This document shows, piece by piece, positions 1 to 11,555 of a stretch of DNA of 64,000 nucleotides (the stretch's first letter is position 1; each line of letters opens with the position of its first letter). Under the pieces are notes generated by a model. The model was not told the origin of the DNA and searched no databases. It saw only the letters and a list, made by a program, of their open reading frames with translations. A program made the translations under genes and the position numbers. The DNA is from Solen grandis (Eukaryota; Mollusca; Bivalvia; Adapedonta; Solenidae). The DNA lies in assembly GCA_021229015.1 (NCBI GenBank), contig CM037794.1:44452644-44516643 (forward strand), written 5' to 3'.

Positions 1-910
1 ATGCTGTTACATTATCTTTGCCTCTATTGAGATCAACCCTGCTTTAAAACTGGAGTACATGTATAGCTAGTTCAACAGGTAAGGCCTGCCAACAGTCTTT
101 TTTTAGCGTATTGTGCGCTTTGATTAGACTGGCTGCGGAGCCTCGGTCTTGCGTAGTGGGATATCAGTAATAGGCATTGCTGATTTGCATAATTAATGCA
201 GCCTATTCAACTGTACTGCATCACATCCTGTAACAACAGATAGAATGAACTACTGAAGTAAGGTCATGACCTTATAAAAGGAATCAGAGTCATGACCCTC
301 ACTCCTGATCATTTTGAAATTAATAAAAAAAAAACACGGCACTGAAAGACTGCCAGCAGGGGTTATCATGAAACAAAGAGCGAGTCACCTTACTTACTAA
401 AATTAGAATTGCAGGAAAACTTGTAGAGTTTTTCTCATATGACCTTTGCCTCTATCATGTTAAACCCTGCTGAAACAGTAACTATATCATGTAAAACCTG
501 CTGACAGTCTGTCAGTACCTTGAGCACTTTGAGTTTTTTTACAATGATAAAGAAAAGTTCAATCTTGTGATGTTCACAAGGTCATTGATGGGGGGAAGAC
601 ACTGGAGAAAACAAATAGGTGACTTTAATCATACCCTTTCACATACAATGTGGCACTGACTCCAGATCAATCCCAGGATGCATCAGTAAGACACTACTGT
701 CCTACCCACTTACTCTATTCAGGCACTACTGTGATTGATATCACCTCCTTGTTTTCATGAAATCTTTTTCAGTAAAATATTGGACTATTTTTATGTTAAT
801 AAGAATTAAAACAATATTTGTTATTAAGAAAAGATATTCCTTTATTATATACAGTAATTTGGGGTTTAGGATGACATTAAAATTAAGAACCAAATTTTGC
901 AGTTGAAAAA
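1..910. other. 5' flank of the large gene, no coding exon seen
   Basis: No convincing coding exon is visible. Short similar phrases recur around 15-50 and 440-490 (cctctat followed by an aaccctgct block), which looks like an old dispersed repeat. An AG at 901-902 follows a T-rich stretch just ahead of the first recognised coding exon. The 5' UTR or further upstream exons may therefore lie here or outside the window. Confidence 0.4.
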
Positions 911-997
911 ATGGAGGAAGGTCAAGGGGAGAGAATCCACTCTGAAAACTCTGAACAGGAGTTAAAGAACCTGATGCAGCAGACAGATGATGCTAAG
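911..997 (+). CDS. Large gene, exon 1 (probable start)
   Basis: This is a 29-codon exon beginning MEEGQGERIHSENSEQ and ending in ...QQTDDAK just before the strong donor AAG|gtatgt. The ATG at 911 is the first in frame after a possible acceptor AG at 901-902. The bases before it (gaa aaa) are also open, so this ATG could be internal. The exon ends in phase 0 and joins exon 2 in phase 0. The peptide is acidic and hydrophilic like the rest of the N-terminal part. Confidence 0.6.
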
Positions 998-2640
998 GTA
1001 TGTTAGAGTTATTTCCCTTGTCCTATCTAGATATATATCTTTCTTCTGTTTCTCTAATTTATGATAGATTCATGGTTTTCACTTTTTTTTGTAATATTTA
1101 GGGGTCATTAGATAATTTGAAGGTCATTGCCATTGACAACCCTTTATAATACAAATTTACTTTTTGGACTATATTACAAATTATGAAAACTTAAAATTTC
1201 TCACCTAAAAATACTTCAAATTAAATGTACAATTAATTGATTGATGGATTAATTGATTGATTTATTAAATAATTAAACTTTTATGTCCACTGCATGAACA
1301 GTATTAATTACCCTAGCATTTATACTTTATTATATTTCTCTAGAACAGAAGGTCAAAGATATTTAATTAAACAAAATGCAAATTATGTAATATAGCATCA
1401 GCAGGAAATCATTTAGTTAATTAATTTCACATTTGTTATCAATGAGAAAAATACCTTTTTAATATGAAAAAAAAATGTAACAGGAAAATATCTAATTTTG
1501 TCAGTGTATTGTAAGAGATACAAAAATATAAATGGCTTGGAAAGCCTGGGGTAAAAATTGTAATTTTTTAATACTTTCAGCGAAGTCATGTAAGTTGAGA
1601 GCAAATGCATTCCAAAGCAAGAATACACAGTCATGTTTATTGTGTTCTTTTTGTGATGCACTTTGTGGATCTTGGCTGAAACAGAGCTCAGAAAATATAT
1701 TGATATATGTGTACAAAATTAAGTTATATACCCATTTCATTTGTTTTATTGCATTATCTATTTTTTGTTTTCTGTGTATATCATTTTGCAATTTTACAAA
1801 ATATAACTTATAATCCTATCTGTAAACATATATTCTCCAGCATGAGTATCTTATCTATATCCCCATTTTTCACTAGTGTACTCTCCAATGCTTTATTCTA
1901 TGTTTTGTGGTGGAAGAGTTCACTTTTTCTGTAAAGGATTTTGTAAATTGTTCTTTTAATCTTTTATTACGATTGATTTTTTGGGGCTCTCTTTTGAGAA
2001 TGTAAAAAACTTTGTTCAAGGAATTAGTTACCTATGCTGTACAAATCCATTTAAACACTGTTTTTGATGTCCAAACCTACAGGGCTTTCCCTTATTTTTC
2101 AAACTGGTGGCCATAGGAGTCCCATGGCTGACATTATGAGTGTTCCTTAGAAATCTTTGAGCTCCAAATATATAGTTTGGTTGCAAATGTATTTTCATTT
2201 GTGAACATCAAGTCATCAAATGCTTTAGATAAATAGATTTGGTTTTGTAATGCTATCTTTTCGTTAAACACTTGCAATACATTCAATTATGTATTGTGTC
2301 AGACACACAGGTGATTGTTCATTTCAGTGTAATATTATTTCACGAGTTTTGGCTGCCAACATTTTAAGGGTCCTATGGACACCCATCAGTTGCACATGTA
2401 CATCCATGGCTGTAAAATTGCATCTTGGGAAATCCCTAATCATAGGAACCTCACTATATGAGACCAAATTATAAAAATTATTGACAATAATATCTGGGTC
2501 TATGTTTTGAACTACATCATACATTGTATAATGCAGTGATTACAAATGGATCTGCATTGAAAATAAGCCTACTTTGTACCTTTTGATTTTGGGCCTCTTT
2601 TCTCAATTTCTATTTTTCCCCTCTTCTTGAATAATCCTAG

Positions 2641-4479
2641 TCAAGAACCACAACAGCCTTCAGCATAGAGGAATCTCCAGGCATAGAGTCCAGTTTGGCT
2701 CCTTGGTTGACACCTAACTACATCCAGGGTAAAAGTAAGCCTCGACCGGAAACTAGCAGTGACCCCAAATCATCTGAACTTCCTGCAGACCCAGCTAGCA
2801 GTAGACTCACATCAGTTGCTGATGCTGAAGTCAGAAACATCCTTCCGGATGATGAAGCAGATACTAAACTATCTGGGGACACAAATAGGCAAAATAAACC
2901 AGAATCTGTTGCAAGAGCAACTTCTGCAGAAGTGGAGGGTCTAAAAGCTGAGATAAGAAGATCTGTTGAGGGAATCAAGGGAGAAAGAGAGAGACTTCGA
3001 TCTAGGCAGTCGTCCAAAGCTTCAAAACGGCTGAGGTTTACATCTGAACAGATAGATGAACATGATGAAGATATTATTGTCAACCAAGAAGATTCAGAGG
3101 AGGAGCCAACTCCTGATGGATTGGCACCATGGTTCACTGCAGTGGACCAGAGGAAGATAGTGAGATCAAGAGTCCAGTCAAAGCAGTCCAGATTGTCTTC
3201 CAGAGTTACTGGGGAGGACAAAGAGGCAAGCAGTGCTGATGTAAATGAGGAGGAAGGCATGCAAGATTCTGTGGATGAAGATGAGGTTTTTCATAAAAAG
3301 ACTCCATCAGAAACCCATAGAGATCAACTTCTGAAAGGGAAAAAAGTGAAGCAGGTGATGTTAGAATAAGTGGGAATGTAAGTGATGAAGATGATGAATC
3401 ATTTGCTAAAGAAATTGCCCAACCTAGACCACAAACTGATAGACCTAGAGAGAGACAGTCTGAGAGACAAATGATAGAGAGAGCAAAATCAGTAGATCCT
3501 AGACTTCATAGACCAAAAGTTGAAAATAAGATCAGAAAAACAAAGGATATCAAGCCAGAACAGATTAGAATCTTAAAAGAATCTGTAATATCTGAAGAAA
3601 AAGAATATCAGTTAAAGAAAAGAAACAAATCAAAGGCCAAAAAGATAGAAAAAGAAAGACTGCCTGAGATAATGACAAAGAAAAGAAATGAAAATGAGAC
3701 AGTAAGCAATGAAAAAGATGTTTATGGAGATGAAAAATTAGTTACAGAAAGACTTGATGATGAATCTAGAGAGCTACTAAGCAGAACAATTTCTAAAGAT
3801 AGTGACAAGAGAGTATCTTCAGGCATAGTAGAGTCACCTAAGTCTGCTAAAAGCAGAGAATATGTTGGAGAAGACATAAGTGAGAAAGACCTTAAGGCAC
3901 CAGTTTCAAAAATGGGACTATTGCCAAACTCTGCTCAGAGTAGCAGAGTCTCTGCGGAAGGCATGGATGTCAAAGAAAGTAATTCAAGGATGATTAAAGA
4001 TGGGGATAATCTAGACATGGTGGAATCAGATCAAGGAAGGAAAAGTCACCTGAAAAGAGCTGAAAACAATGGTAGCAAAATGAGGATTAGTAAACAGACA
4101 CATTATTCTGAAACCACAGGTAAAGATTTTGATGGTGAGTCCATCGATACTGATGTTTCTGAAGATGAACTGGACTTTACTAATGACAAACTTGCAAGAG
4201 CCAAAACAGCTGATGCTAATAAGGAACAAAGGATATCTGAATTACGTCAGAATTCAACTTCTCATCGAAGCTTAAGGACAGAAAATGTTGAGAAGGGCTC
4301 ATCCAGAAAAGAGAGTAGAGGTCAGTCTGGGAAGACAAGAATTTCTGCTGCTGAAGTAAGGGCCTTGAAAGAACAGGAGGTGGACATTCTTGAACAGGGT
4401 GGCATTTCAGCAAGAAGTAAAGAGTCAATCACCGATGAAGATAAATTAAGGAATATGTCCACAGCATTTGATCTCACAG
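2641..4479 (+). CDS. Large gene, exon 2 (long disordered region, one frameshift)
   Basis: This is the largest exon, about 613 codons. The acceptor is cctag at 2640 and the donor acag|gtacag at 4480, ending in phase 1. The frame is open from 2641 to a TAA at 3367, then continues in another frame (open from 3321) to the donor. The switch fits one missing A in the A6 run at 3340-3345. The product is dominated by Ser, Glu, Lys, Arg and Asp. A motif starting LAPW occurs twice, near residues 48 (LAPWLTPNY) and 190 (LAPWFTAVD). This suggests an internal repeat or a repeated binding peptide. No known domain was recognised, and there are no Cys clusters or membrane segments. Confidence 0.8.
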
Positions 4480-5065
4480 GTACAGAAATACATGCATCTC
4501 TGTCTCTGGATGATAAACATTAGACGAGACAACCTTAAATTAAATATTTATAATTATTAGCAAAAAGTACATGCCTTAGGTAAACAAATGCATGTGAATC
4601 TTGCTTTCAACATTTCTTTAATGCAATACCATTTTATTAAAATCAAGGCTGGTCTTCTTTTGCCATAAGCTGTTTCTCAGCTTTGCTTATTCATGAAGTC
4701 TGATCTATGACCTTTTGAATTTTCATGACTTAATAAAAAATCACAACAAGGATATAAAAATAGTCTACATGGCAATGATTGTGGGTAAGTTATATTGTAA
4801 CCAGAGTAAAAGGATATATTGCTAGATTACTGGTCTGGTACATTATAAGAAGACAAGAGTTATTTAGGACAAAATGAGTATGAACAGAAAATTCTGGCTT
4901 ACATTGGATAAAACAGTTCTTTTGAATTATTTCTGGTTGTTGACAGTATTTTGGCATAAAACACTTGTTACTGTCTTAATGCATGTAAATGATTTAAAGT
5001 AAAATGGGAAAAAAACATGCCTAGAATCTTAAGAATTGAATCATCAGAGAATGTTTTGCATACAG
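4480..5065 (+). other. Intron 2
   Basis: AT-rich sequence between a phase-1 donor and a phase-1 acceptor. No repeat or gene is evident. Confidence 0.6.
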
Positions 5066-5361
5066 ACAACAGAGTGGCATTTAGTCATGGAGAAACCAGC
5101 AGAAGTTCTGAGAGAAGGCCATCCGGGAGACGAACTGTCGTTGTAACATACAAATTACCAACCTCAGTGGACTATCTGCCAGACCCAGGAAACGAGTCAG
5201 AGGTTGAATTTGAGACCACCTTTGAATAAACACAACCTTCCCACAGTGTGACATTTGAAATCCCAGACCCTGTGAAACAAGTGGACCTTTCTGATGTTCA
5301 TAAGAAACTATTAGTTGAACCCATGGCACAGGCAGACCATGTGGTCAGTGATTTACCTCAG
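5066..5361 (+). CDS. Large gene, exon 3 (contains an in-frame TAA)
   Basis: The acceptor gcatacag ends at 5065. Its first two bases complete the split codon as Asp, then DNRVAFSHGETSRSSERR follows. The frame hits TAA at 5227-5229 after ...EVEFETTFE, but the same frame stays open beyond it (TQPSHSVTFEIPDPVKQVDL...) to a phase-0 donor CAG|gttttc at 5362, which matches exon 4. The sequence after the stop has the same composition, so the stop interrupts a coding exon rather than ending it. A substitution error, an allele or real damage are all possible. The donor is weak. Confidence 0.6.
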
Positions 5362-5719
5362 GTTTTCACATACAAATATGTGTGCATGTGAGCAGTTGAG
5401 AGTAAGTAGTAAAATGGAAAATGGTCCCTTAATATTCAAGAAATTGACTGCAAGAACTGGAAAGGTCCATGCTTAAAAGATGAATTTGTCAACCCACGAA
5501 TGGTTCTAACTTCCCACGTTTGGATATGACACATTTTTTCCTTTTGAATCACAGTTTTGTTTAATCCTTGATGTTTTGGTTTTGCAGTTTGGTACATTTG
5601 ATTCTGTCACAGATACTTGAGTGTTCAATGATCACAATATTTTATCCATCTAATCATGTTTCCCTTTCAGATGGTCAGCATTTGAATTAGGTTATTTTAA
5701 TTCATTAGCATTGGCATTT

Positions 5720-5920
5720 TTAAGGTAATCCACCCATCATTGAATTATATTCATGGTCTTTCAAATGCTTAATAAGACTTCAGTGCAGATGCAAGCATCC
5801 ACTGACTTGGAGTTTTAGGCTCTTTTGCTTTAAGTCTTTAAAGGCTTGCATTCGCTATAAAATTTCCATGCTCACTTGATGGACCATGATCACAACTTAA
5901 TGGTGGATGGATTACTTTAA
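5720..5920. mobile_element. TTAA MITE, GGTAATCC family (copy A)
   Basis: It begins TTAA-GGTAATCCACCCATCAT and ends with the inverted counterpart ATGGTGGATGGATTACT-TTAA. It is about 200 bp and non-coding. Two further copies lie at 34971 and 46956. The TTAA target and short inverted ends are what piggyBac-mobilised MITEs show. Confidence 0.7.
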
Positions 5921-6099
5921 ATTGATTAAATCATTTCTTTACACATCAAGTGATAAAGTTCTAACAACTTGTACTTAACATTTTTGATGGTTCCTGGGTT
6001 GATCCAGTACTTTGCGCCTGGGAAGATGACATGAGAATACTGTCCTCAACAGGGTTCAAACCCTCAACCTTCAGATCTACAGTAGTGTTTACTATCACA

Positions 6100-6242
6100 A
6101 TGTTTCGCTACTTTTTGGACCACTTAACCTCTACCAGGATAACCAAGGTACCCAAATGAAACATTTGGGAAATCTTGATTATCTCTGTGTAAGGCAATGA
6201 GGTCCAAAATGTGGCGGAACCATTACAGAGACTTTACCTTAA
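6100..6242. mobile_element. TTAA MITE, GGTAAAGTCCCTG family, left end eroded (copy C)
   Basis: Shares the internal palindrome (accacttaacctct, aaccaaggt, then ccttggttat-like) and the right end ggaaccattacagagacttta of the copies at 13404 and 19112, with TTAA at 6239. The left terminus is diverged. Confidence 0.55.
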
Positions 6243-6399
6243 TTTGAATTTAAATTTGATATATAAAGATTTATGATATTTAAAGATCAGAGATATGTTG
6301 AGGTCAATGATAAATATCATAGATACATTAAGTCATTGATAATTAAAAATTTGGATAAATATGACGTCGATATATATAATAAAGATTTTGATCAGATAT

Positions 6400-6640
6400 G
6401 ATAAATAAAGATTTATGAATATTTATAAATAAGATATATGATTAGGTAAGTGATAAATATAATAGATATAATAAAGATATGATGAGATTTGAAAATAAAT
6501 ATTGAGAGATAGAAAAAAAGATAGATAGATATGTGATAAATAAAGATATATGATCAAGATATGTGATAAATAAAGATATATGATAGAAATATTTGATAAA
6601 TAAAGATATATGATAGAGATCTGTGATGAAATGATGAGAT
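6400..6640. repeat. Degenerate AT-rich tandem repeat (gataaataaagatatatgat-like)
   Basis: Several imperfect copies of a roughly 20-30 bp phrase are visible. The minus-strand reading frame across it (Ile/Tyr/Ser-rich) is an artefact of the repeat. Confidence 0.6.
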
Positions 6641-6674
6641 GAAAAGTCAATAATTTATTAATCCTGCATTTCAG

Positions 6675-6758
6675 GCTCAGGAGAAAGTTGCCCGCCAGTC
6701 AGGTGGCGCCATCTCAGCCCCGCCCGCAGTGGAACCAGGCGATAAAGATACAACCAAG
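6675..6758 (+). CDS. Large gene, exon 4
   Basis: A 28-codon exon with the textbook acceptor tgcatttcag and donor AAG|gtatgt, phase 0 at both ends. It encodes AQEKVARQSGGAISAPPAVE followed by PGDKDTTK. It has clearly higher GC than the introns around it. Decayed copies of its last 30 bases and donor recur downstream (6864 and 6985). Confidence 0.8.
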
Positions 6759-6859
6759 GTATGTTAACCAGTCATTATCAACATACAGAGTTATCTGCCT
6801 TTGGGATGGTATATGCTTCTAGAAATATAGCGCTTTTATAATCATTTATAGTACCAATA

Positions 6860-7050
6860 AGAACAAGGTGATAAAGATACAACCAAGGTGCATAACCCAG
6901 TCTTTATCATCATACAGAGTTATCTGCCTTTTGGATGATATTTACTGCTTAGAAATATGGAGCTTTTATAATTTATTACTAACAAGGTGATAAAGATGCA
7001 ACAAAGGTGCATTACCCAGTCTTTTCTGTCATACAGAGTTATCTACCTTT
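6860..7050 (+). repeat. Two decayed copies of the exon 4 donor region
   Basis: The phrase ggtgataaagatacaacc aaggtgcat at about 6868 and its variant at about 6988 match the end of exon 4 (gcgataaagatacaaccaag|gtatg). They are followed by the same intron text (cagtcttta..catacagagttatctgcc). The spacing is about 120 bp, so this is a three-unit tandem duplication that includes an exon edge. Confidence 0.75.
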
Positions 7051-8939
7051 GGTATAATTAAAGCTGTTCAAAATAATGGTATACATTATAGGGCTTTTAG
7101 TATGACTTATTGTGAGTACTAACATTTGTTCATATGGTTTTAAAGACAACTGGGTTGTATCCCTTGTTTTAGAATTTGGTGATGGGAGACTTGTGAGTCA
7201 TTTTGAGTTATCTGCCCTTTGGTAAAGAAATATGGATTTATCTTTAATAAAACATGTATGATTATGACAACATTAACATTTGATGATGACTTTATCATAG
7301 ACATATATGAGTCATTTTGAGTTACCTGCCCTTTGGCAAGGTGTATCTACATATTTGATATAAATGTATGGATATTTCGACATTTAACATTTAATGATAT
7401 TTCACCATATTTGCAATGGTGCCATTAATTTATTTGCATCTAATCCCTTTTCTTTTCAGAGCACACATTAGTTATAGCATTTATAGATTGTATTCTCTGT
7501 TACAGAAAGCTTATATACCTTTTGACGAGTTGCTATATTTGTTTCAGGTTTTTAAGCAGAAAATAAGATTCAGTAAAATAAACTTAGATTGTGCTTAAAT
7601 TATTATGCAATTCAGTCAAAGTTTATTTCATATTTTACTGGTCAGAAATTCTATTGTTCAGATATAGAACAGAATTTGATGTATTTGTTGTCATGTATAT
7701 CATTATATAAATTATTTCTGTATTACATATTAGATATATTATATGTTTTATATATATATTTAATTTTATGATTTATTTTATATTTTATCATATATACTAG
7801 ATATGTTATTTTATATTTTTAAACACTGGAATTCATTATATTCAAGATATATAATATGTTTATGTCATTTAGATAAGATGAAGAAGTTTTAATGCATTGT
7901 ATTTGTTATGTGCTTAATCAATAAGCAATTTGATTTTAAATCTTTGTTCATAATTCAATTTGAATGGTTTTGTACATGTATACGTTGTTTTTTTTGTCAT
8001 GTTTGTATATATGGATGTACAAAAATGAAATGAAAATAAACATGTCTTTCTGGTATAGGGCTACCACCACACTGCAGCATTTTACCATGAATACCACATG
8101 GCATGGTACCACACCTTGATACCAATGTACTATAAAAAGACTCACTATTCACTCAGTTATGTTGATAAGATTGATGGGTTCATGGCAAACGTGTGTCACA
8201 TGCAATGGTTTTGTTTATTTTCAGTGTTTTTCCAGTACTTTACTGATGACTAATCATCCAAAATCGAATTCAGATTATACATGTTTCCAGAAGGAGAAAA
8301 GACCAGTTTAGAAGATATACTGTGTTACCATGGTTACTGCTAAACAGAATTATCACTCAGATGATGACATTAGTTGCAGACGGAAATGTTTCGCAAGATG
8401 TTTTTACGTATTTAAGATGGTTCAAACACACAATGACTGATTATAAAATATAGGATTTTAGTGGGAGACCCATACTGGTGGGTTCTTGGGTAGAGTAAAA
8501 TAAAGGATAATTATGGTAGAGATCCATTATAGTGCGATCCAATATAATACGAAAGCCAGTATACAGTGAAGGCCTGTCTCATTCATCAAACAGTGAATCC
8601 CAAATTCATTAAGTTGACTTAAGTTGCATAGATTTTGTATTGTTAAATTTAAAACATTTTCTAGATTTGGATCATAAGCAGCATAAAAGTGGAGTTGCCC
8701 TGTTTTTAGGCTCGGACCCTAAATATAATTTTAAATTGGAAAAAATCACAGATCTGCCTTCTAGCATACATATTTTATTGTCAATCCAGTAAAAACCATA
8801 GTCTCACAGCTATGGTTCTCAGTATATTATCTATAGCTCAGAACATAATAAGTTTAACCCCATCTTGGAACAAAATCTTTAAAATGCTAAATACTTGTTC
8901 AAACCAGGAACCATTGACAGTGTTAGTATTCATTGAAAT

Positions 8940-9260
8940 TGATTATTTTTCAGTTAGCCTGAGGGAACCATAAAAAATACAACAACAAGTAATTGGTGTT
9001 GCATGCGACACATGAGTCCCCTACTGGTGAGGTGCATAATTTTTCCATTACCATAGCAACCAGAATTTTGGTCTGAGAAAAAATAACAAAGTGATGTGCA
9101 GAATCTCCATCCTGCCATCTATTCATATACCAAGTTTCATAATATATCTTAAACGGTTTTTAAGTTATCGAGGGATCCAGTTTTTCTGACAGGTGGACGG
9201 ACAGATGGAGGGCAAACTTATAGTTCCCTCCGGTGCAACACCGGTAGGGGACTTATAATA
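8940..9260. mobile_element. Dispersed bivalve-type repeat (unclassified)
   Basis: Runs from a gagtcccctactggtgaggtg block to ccctccggtgcaacaccggtaggggactt, with a gacaggtggacggacagatgg stretch before the end. The layout resembles dispersed non-coding elements common in bivalves. No coding frame and no clear terminal repeats were seen. Confidence 0.4.
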
Positions 9261-9561
9261 AAAAATGCCAAAGTTTATTTTTATTCAACCCTAAATTATC
9301 TGATTGAAACCTTGACAGTGTCTTATAAAGTACAGGGTTACTTAGCACCATTTATATCTTACACCTGTCTCATTAGTATGTGATAATACCTGGTGCAGGT
9401 GAGGTTCCATGTTAAAGCGATGGTGACACTTTGACATCAGGTTGCCATGCCCACACTTCCCAGGAGGGAAAGGTCATTTTGAGGGTTGATCATGAAGCAT
9501 TTCCATCCTTTTCTTCTTTGACATGAGCCTTGAGGAGTTTTGTGGTCAGTCCTCAGTTTGT

Positions 9562-9802
9562 TTAACCCTATCCCTCATAGAGGAAACCATGAAAAGACCT
9601 ATGCGAACAACATAAAACCAGATCAGCCTGCGAGTAACTCGCAGGCTGATCAGGTTTTATGCTGTTCGCTGCTCCTCAGTGGTCTGGAAATGAGGTTTTA
9701 CAATTAAATTTGGTAAGGTTTAACTGTGGTTTTCTGCAGATCAGGCTTTATGAAGTACCTATTGAATGCGTCAAAATGAGTCTATATGAGGGAAAGGGTT
9801 AA
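9562..9802. mobile_element. TTAA MITE, CCCTTTCCCTCATA family (copy 1)
   Basis: It is bounded by TTAA (9562 and 9799), with ends CCCTATCCCTCATA and TATGAGGGAAAGGG. The centre-left carries a near-perfect hairpin, GATCAGCCTGCGAGT-a-ACTCGCAGGCTGATC, extended outward by ataaaacc/ggttttat and gcgaac/gttcgc. Copies at 21623 and 26279 lie in the opposite orientation. Confidence 0.8.
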
Positions 9803-9999
9803 GGAACCGGGCCAAAAATTTATCTTCGTTGATCATCACATGCAAATTTCAAAGGATATTGTAATCCATGGATCTGTTTAAATTTCTTCTTTTCATTCGG
9901 TTTAGTTATATAATGGTTCTGACTTCTAGTGGTTTGGTACTTTCACATGTATAGATAAAAGTTTAATGACAATTTGATCAGGTGATATGATAAACTGGT

Positions 10000-10470
10000 T
10001 AATTTGAATGAAAATCTAAAAAAAACAAAAAAAAACATGGCAAATTGATAAATATCCATGGAAAATTGGTTATGTTCCATAGTAATTTTGTTACATCATG
10101 GTTGTGGCATACAGGTTAATCACTTCAAGACAAATTGGTTAAGTTGCATGAAAAAATGCATTAAGTTACATGGAAATTAACCAAAATCCATGAAAAATTG
10201 CAAGTTAGGTTATATGGAAAGTTAACACAAATCCATGAAAAATTGCAAGTTATATGGCAAATTAACTAAAATCCATGGGAAACTGGTTATGTACCATGAA
10301 GATTTTGTTACATCATGTGGTTTAAGGTTAATTATTCAAAGACAAATTGGTTAAGCTAGCTATGTATATTTCCATGGCAAACTAACAAACATTGCTTGAA
10401 AATTACTTGTGGTTACATTTAAATACCCATGGCATCCTAATGGTCTAGACATGTGTCAAATTGGTTATGT
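10000..10470. repeat. Degenerate tandem repeat (ccatggaaaattggttatg-like)
   Basis: About ten imperfect copies of phrases such as tccatgaaaaattgcaagtta and aaattggttaagttacatg, with variable spacing. Confidence 0.6.
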
Positions 10471-11089
10471 TCAATGATAAAGTTACATTTTGATTAATAT
10501 TTTAATTTTGGTTATTGATTTATTTCAGAACCAGATTCATGAAGTCCCATGAATAACATTGTTTATGTCAGTAATTGGAAATTCCATGACAAATTCATGA
10601 AGTCCCATGGCAGAAATAAAAAAAAGATGGAAGAGTTTTGAGGTCAGACCTAGATATATGTCAAAAGGATGGTTTATTCATTGTGTGTCAAGGGGACATA
10701 GTGTAAGAAAGGAAGCAGCCTTGTCATACAAACTTTGCGTGTCTCACACCTTTCTTTACGAAATGTGGCAAGTGTTAATGGAATGGAATTTTACGAGTTG
10801 TTACAAAATGTGATAACAAGGCAAATAAATGTGGATCTACAGGTCATGGCTGAGGTACAAAAGTATTAATAATGAATTAATAATTTGATAGATTAATTAA
10901 TTGATTAAATTAATAAATTAAATTAAAAGTTTTTCCCATTTCATAAAGTAGACCTATATATCTTTTTAAAGACGCACACATACACAAAATCTTAACTTAA
11001 TGGTTGTTTAAGACTTATTTTCAGGTTGATTTTCTGAATGTGGTCTTGAGAAATAAGAGATGTTTACATATTTAAGTTGGCCACATTTC

Positions 11090-11555
11090 TGTCAAATTAT
11101 GTTTGCATGGCAGTATTACATGGTCACATGGCAATAAAGAAGACTCATGTGGCAGTAAAGTATGATCACAGGGCATAATAACGTGAAAAGAGGCATCTCC
11201 TTAGATCATATGACAATGTTTTATTGCCTCAAGGCAATAAATAATGATCTGACGTCAGTATTATATGGTTACATAACAATTTCACAGGGTCACATGACGA
11301 TATCTCATTGTCACATGACAGTGTTAAAAGATCACATGACAATATAACATGGGACACTTTCACTGAGCCAAATTTCATTGTCACATGACAGTGTTAATAA
11401 ATCACAGTCATGACAATATAACATGGTCATTTGACAAATTCATTGGTTCACATACATTCACGGCCAGTAAATCACATGACAAAACAGTAAAATAGAGTCA
11501 CATGACAGTAAAATAGAGTCACATGACAGTAAAATAGAGTCACATGACAGTATGC
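11090..11555. repeat. Tandem repeat of gtcacatgacagtaaaatag type
   Basis: Loose copies of tcacatgacaatataacatgg from 11110 become near-perfect 22-bp units (agtcacatgacagtaaaatag) at about 11470-11550. Confidence 0.7.

Larger units (their letters stand above)
5362..6674 (+). other. Intron 3, with two MITEs and AT-rich repeats
   Basis: Holds a TTAA-flanked MITE (5720-5920), a second MITE copy ending at 6242, and a degenerate repeat of gataaataaagatatatgat type at about 6400-6640. The stretch 5990-6090 includes a gggttcaaaccc motif resembling an old SINE. No gene was seen. Confidence 0.6.

Noticed and set aside
2718..3260. 180-codon minus-strand frame opposite exon 2
   Set aside because: Ser/Leu-rich shadow of the strongly biased coding strand.
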